In this document: positions 61,690 to 64,000 of the stretch, one piece after another | Numbering within the stretch: the first letter of the stretch is position 1 | Layout of the letters: each line of letters begins with the position of its first letter | Assembly: GCF_002715865.1 (NCBI RefSeq) | Contig: NZ_CP017696.1 | Location: 310,001 to 374,000, forward strand | DNA length: 64,000 bases | Direction of reading: 5' to 3' | DNA from: Bifidobacterium asteroides DSM 20089 | GTDB taxonomy: Bacteria; Actinomycetota; Actinomycetes; Actinomycetales; Bifidobacteriaceae | The notes under the pieces: generated by a model | Seen by the model: the letters and a program-made list of their open reading frames with translations, nothing else | What the model was told of the DNA's origin: nothing | Databases searched by the model: none | Made by a program: the position numbers and the translations under genes

Positions 61690-64000
61690 TTACTCGTGCG
61701 AAGCGTGCAATAGACGGTGTTGTTCCCTCCGGTGGCGGCGTGAGGCCAGCATCGCACTCATGCCGGTCATACCGGTGGCCAGGGCGAGCAGGATGCCCTC
61801 CCCTCCGGCCCGTGGGAGAACGCTTGCAGGAAGGTACGTGTATCTGAGAGAGGTGTCGGTCAAAGTCTGTCCTGCGCCGCCCATCGTGTAGTCCACGCTG
61901 ACCGTGACCGGGCCCGGCACGTGTGCAGGGGTGAGTACGGTGACGCTGTTGCTGTTGCTGACAGGAGTCAGGTGTGTGCCGGGGCTGGTATCGAACCTGG
62001 CTGCGCTGATTACCGGAGCCAGGTTAAACTCCACCAACATCGGGACATAGGCATTTTTGTTGCTGTTGTTGCCGAGTTGACCATACTTGTTGTATCCCCA
62101 CCCATATGTGTATCCATCCTTGCCGATAGCCAGGGAATGCCAGTTTCCAGCACTGACGAGAGTGCTGTCAAGGCTTAGATCGGTGTTATTTGGGGATGCA
62201 GGATTTCGCACCTTTGCTGGCTGGTTGTGGCCTCGAGAATCGTCATAATTAGTATAGCCAAGTTGGCCATAAGTGTTTCGTCCCCACGACCATGCAATTC
62301 CATTGATGTCAACGGCTAGGGAAGTGTCGTATCCCGCACTGACTTGGCTGGCTTTGAAAGGGATACTGGGATTGTCGGGATTGTATACTCGAGCTGGGGA
62401 AAGAATATCCTCATTCGTCGTATTCTGTCCGAGCTCGCCCCAATAATTCCATCCCCATGACCAGGTGTTCCCTTGGGCATCGATAGCAATGGAATGTTCA
62501 AAACCGGCGCTGATTTGAACGCTTTTTAAGTTTTTGCTTGTATCGTCGGGATTGTTCGGGTCGCGCACGCGCACAGGAACAGGATTCGCGCCATCGAAGC
62601 CGCTTGTGACATTGTTGCCAAGCTGGCCGTAACTGTTGAATCCCCAAGCCCAGGTATCCCCGTCCCTGTCAATCGCTAATGAGTGAGCTCCTCCGCCAGC
62701 TACTTTTAATGCCACCAGCCCTTTGCTTGCATCCGTAGGATGTTCTGGATCGCACACGCGTACGGGAGCACTCGAGTAGCTGCTGCTGGTGCCGTTGCCG
62801 AGCTGACCGTTCCTGTTGCGGCCCCATGCCCAGACATTACCTTCCTTGTCGATTGCCAGTGAATGCTCGCCTCCGGCGTCAACCTGTATGGCCTTCAGTC
62901 CCGTATTTACGTTGGAATGTGTAGAAGGATCACAGACACGCACGGGAACAGTTGAATAGCCGCCGCTGGTGTTGTTGCCGAGCTGGGCATATGTATTGTC
63001 TCCCCAGGCGTATACGTATCCGTCGCTGCCCAAGGCCAGTGAATGCCGGTATCCGGCGCTGACCTGTACATAGGTGAAGTCAGCCGACACGCCTGCTGGC
63101 TTTTTCACCTGGACCGGCGTGTTCTGCTGGGTGGTCATCCCGTTGCCGAGCTGGCCAGACCTGTTGTCTCCCCATGCGTACGCGTTACCGTCACTGCCTA
63201 CAGCCAAGGAAACGCTATTTTGCATGACGACAGATCCAATTGAATTACTAATTTGGTTGAATTTAACGCCGCTTGTGCTGTCTGGTGGGGTGATGGTGGT
63301 GGTTTCGTTGCCGAACTGGCTGCCCTTGTCGGGGTTTATGGTCCATGTTGTCCTGGGTTTTTTGCTGGTCCAGCGGGCGGTGAGGGTGATGTTTTTTGTG
63401 ACGGGTTTGCTGAAGTCGTAGGCGGTGTTGCCGGTGAACCATCCGTCGAACTGGTAGCCTTCGCGCGTCGGGTCTGGGTAGGGCCGCTGCACTCGCCCGT
63501 ACGGGTAGGGAACCTGTTGGGGTTGGGGCGCCTGGCTTCCTCCGGCTGTGTCGAAGCTGACCGTATATGCGGAGTTCTGTCGGATGTCTCTGGTCAGAGG
63601 CTGGTCGACCGTGTACGTAAGGCTCCTGGTGAAGGGCTGGTTGTCTTGTTTGCCGGTGATAACAATGGTGGCCTCTCCTGGCGTGTGGGCGGGCATATCC
63701 GTCTGCCAGGCATCGTTGCTCTTGTTGAGTGTCAGCGGCTGGCCGTCCATGCTGGCTGATTCAAGGATGGGTGTTGTGGTGGTGCTGAGTCTGGCTGGCT
63801 GGCCGGGCCGGCCCTGCCCGTCCAGGCTCCATGCGAACATGCTGCCTTGCCTGCTGACGGCGGTAATCCTGTCACCTGCAAGGACGGCCTGCGTGTATGT
63901 CTGGTTGCTGTTGTCCACACGGATGGGAGTTCCGGCTATCTTCCAGAACCAGACGTGGCCCTCCTTGTCGGTGATGACGGCCTGATTCTTGTCGGTGCTG
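61690..64000 (-). CDS. RCC1 beta-propeller surface protein, copy 2 (N-terminal part outside the window)
   Basis: A paralogue of the preceding gene. The frame stays open to the right edge (about 770 codons visible) and starts further right. Visible order: the end of a degenerate propeller (VITDKEGHVWFW..ITAVSRQGSMFAWS); an Ig-like domain; a Flg_new repeat (YQFDGWFTGNTAYDFSKPV); a complete 7-blade RCC1 propeller (units such as HSLAIDKEGNVWAWGRN); an Ig-like domain; an LPRAGGEG sorting motif; a hydrophobic helix; and the same RRHRRE.HRLLHASHE tail as copy 1. The blades are more divergent from each other and visibly AT-richer around 62.05-62.9 kb. Whether it has its own poly-G tract cannot be seen. 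A GTG at 63918 is internal, not the start. Confidence 0.85.
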   Translation of the reverse strand, partial: STDKNQAVITDKEGHVWFWKIAGTPIRVDNSNQTYTQAVLAGDRITAVSRQGSMFAWSLDGQGRPGQPARLSTTTTPILESASMDGQPLTLNKSNDAWQTDMPAHTPGEATIVITGKQDNQPFTRSLTYTVDQPLTRDIRQNSAYTVSFDTAGGSQAPQPQQVPYPYGRVQRPYPDPTREGYQFDGWFTGNTAYDFSKPVTKNITLTARWTSKKPRTTWTINPDKGSQFGNETTTITPPDSTSGVKFNQISNSIGSVVMQNSVSLAVGSDGNAYAWGDNRSGQLGNGMTTQQNTPVQVKKPAGVSADFTYVQVSAGYRHSLALGSDGYVYAWGDNTYAQLGNNTSGGYSTVPVRVCDPSTHSNVNTGLKAIQVDAGGEHSLAIDKEGNVWAWGRNRNGQLGNGTSSSYSSAPVRVCDPEHPTDASKGLVALKVAGGGAHSLAIDRDGDTWAWGFNSYGQLGNNVTSGFDGANPVPVRVRDPNNPDDTSKNLKSVQISAGFEHSIAIDAQGNTWSWGWNYWGELGQNTTNEDILSPARVYNPDNPSIPFKASQVSAGYDTSLAVDINGIAWSWGRNTYGQLGYTNYDDSRGHNQPAKVRNPASPNNTDLSLDSTLVSAGNWHSLAIGKDGYTYGWGYNKYGQLGNNSNKNAYVPMLVEFNLAPVISAARFDTSPGTHLTPVSNSNSVTVLTPAHVPGPVTVSVDYTMGGAGQTLTDTSLRYTYLPASVLPRAGGEGILLALATGMTGMSAMLASRRHRREQHRLLHASHE

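Overview
The window is about 60% GC or more, densely coded, with few intergenic gaps and several GTG/TTG starts. Gene content (pkb2-like kinase/FN3/MoxR/DUF58/transglutaminase-like cluster, AdnAB-type helicase-nucleases, rpoB-rpoC without adjacent ribosomal proteins, dapB-dapA-rnj, nucleoside hydrolase plus MFS permease, sortase-type surface proteins) points to an actinobacterium, most likely Bifidobacterium. This assignment is from family knowledge and was not computed. No rRNA, tRNA, CRISPR array, IS element or prophage was seen.

Layout. 1-5.1 kb: 3' part of galK, an ACT-domain/DUF711 pair (UPF0237/UPF0210), a TrmL-like tRNA methyltransferase, mutY, and a membrane-anchored protein of unknown function. 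5.1-13.3 kb: rpoB and rpoC with their own promoter, a structured leader and a strong terminator. 13.5-25.9 kb, minus strand: five genes encoding a Ser/Thr kinase with one membrane segment, a giant membrane-anchored cadherin-like/FN3 protein, a MoxR ATPase, a DUF58 protein and a transglutaminase-fold membrane protein. The last four are packed with overlaps or a 3-base gap. 26.0-34.6 kb: two overlapping UvrD-like helicase/RecB-like nuclease genes (AdnA/AdnB type). 34.7-40.5 kb: GNAT acetyltransferase, MFS permease, then dapB, dapA (lysine/cell-wall diaminopimelate synthesis) and RNase J. 40.5-50.8 kb: two zinc alcohol dehydrogenases, a lipase-like hydrolase, PepN, GlmM, peptide deformylase, an SRAP/YedK protein and glycerate kinase. 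51-57.4 kb: DUF4391-like protein, alpha/beta hydrolase, a 67-residue small protein, a sugar-porter-type MFS protein, and a nucleoside hydrolase plus DHA2-type MFS operon. 57.6-64 kb, minus strand: two tandem paralogous surface proteins built from RCC1-like beta-propellers, Listeria/Bacteroides-type (Flg_new) repeats and C-terminal LPxAG sorting signals.

The most interesting observation is in the complete copy of this pair. A run of 12 G (coding strand) sits just after the signal peptide and puts the export signal out of frame with the remaining ~1150 codons. Eleven (or fourteen) G would give one uninterrupted 1193-codon protein. This is the signature of a phase-variable ON/OFF surface protein, captured here in the OFF state, although a homopolymer sequencing error must be excluded. 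Other notable points are a transglutaminase-like protein lacking all three catalytic residues, an Asn at the RpoB position equivalent to E. coli His526 (rifampicin pocket), a hairpin that buries the RNase J ribosome binding site, and a 21-bp hairpin after the nucleoside operon whose wobble pairs only work in the plus-strand RNA.
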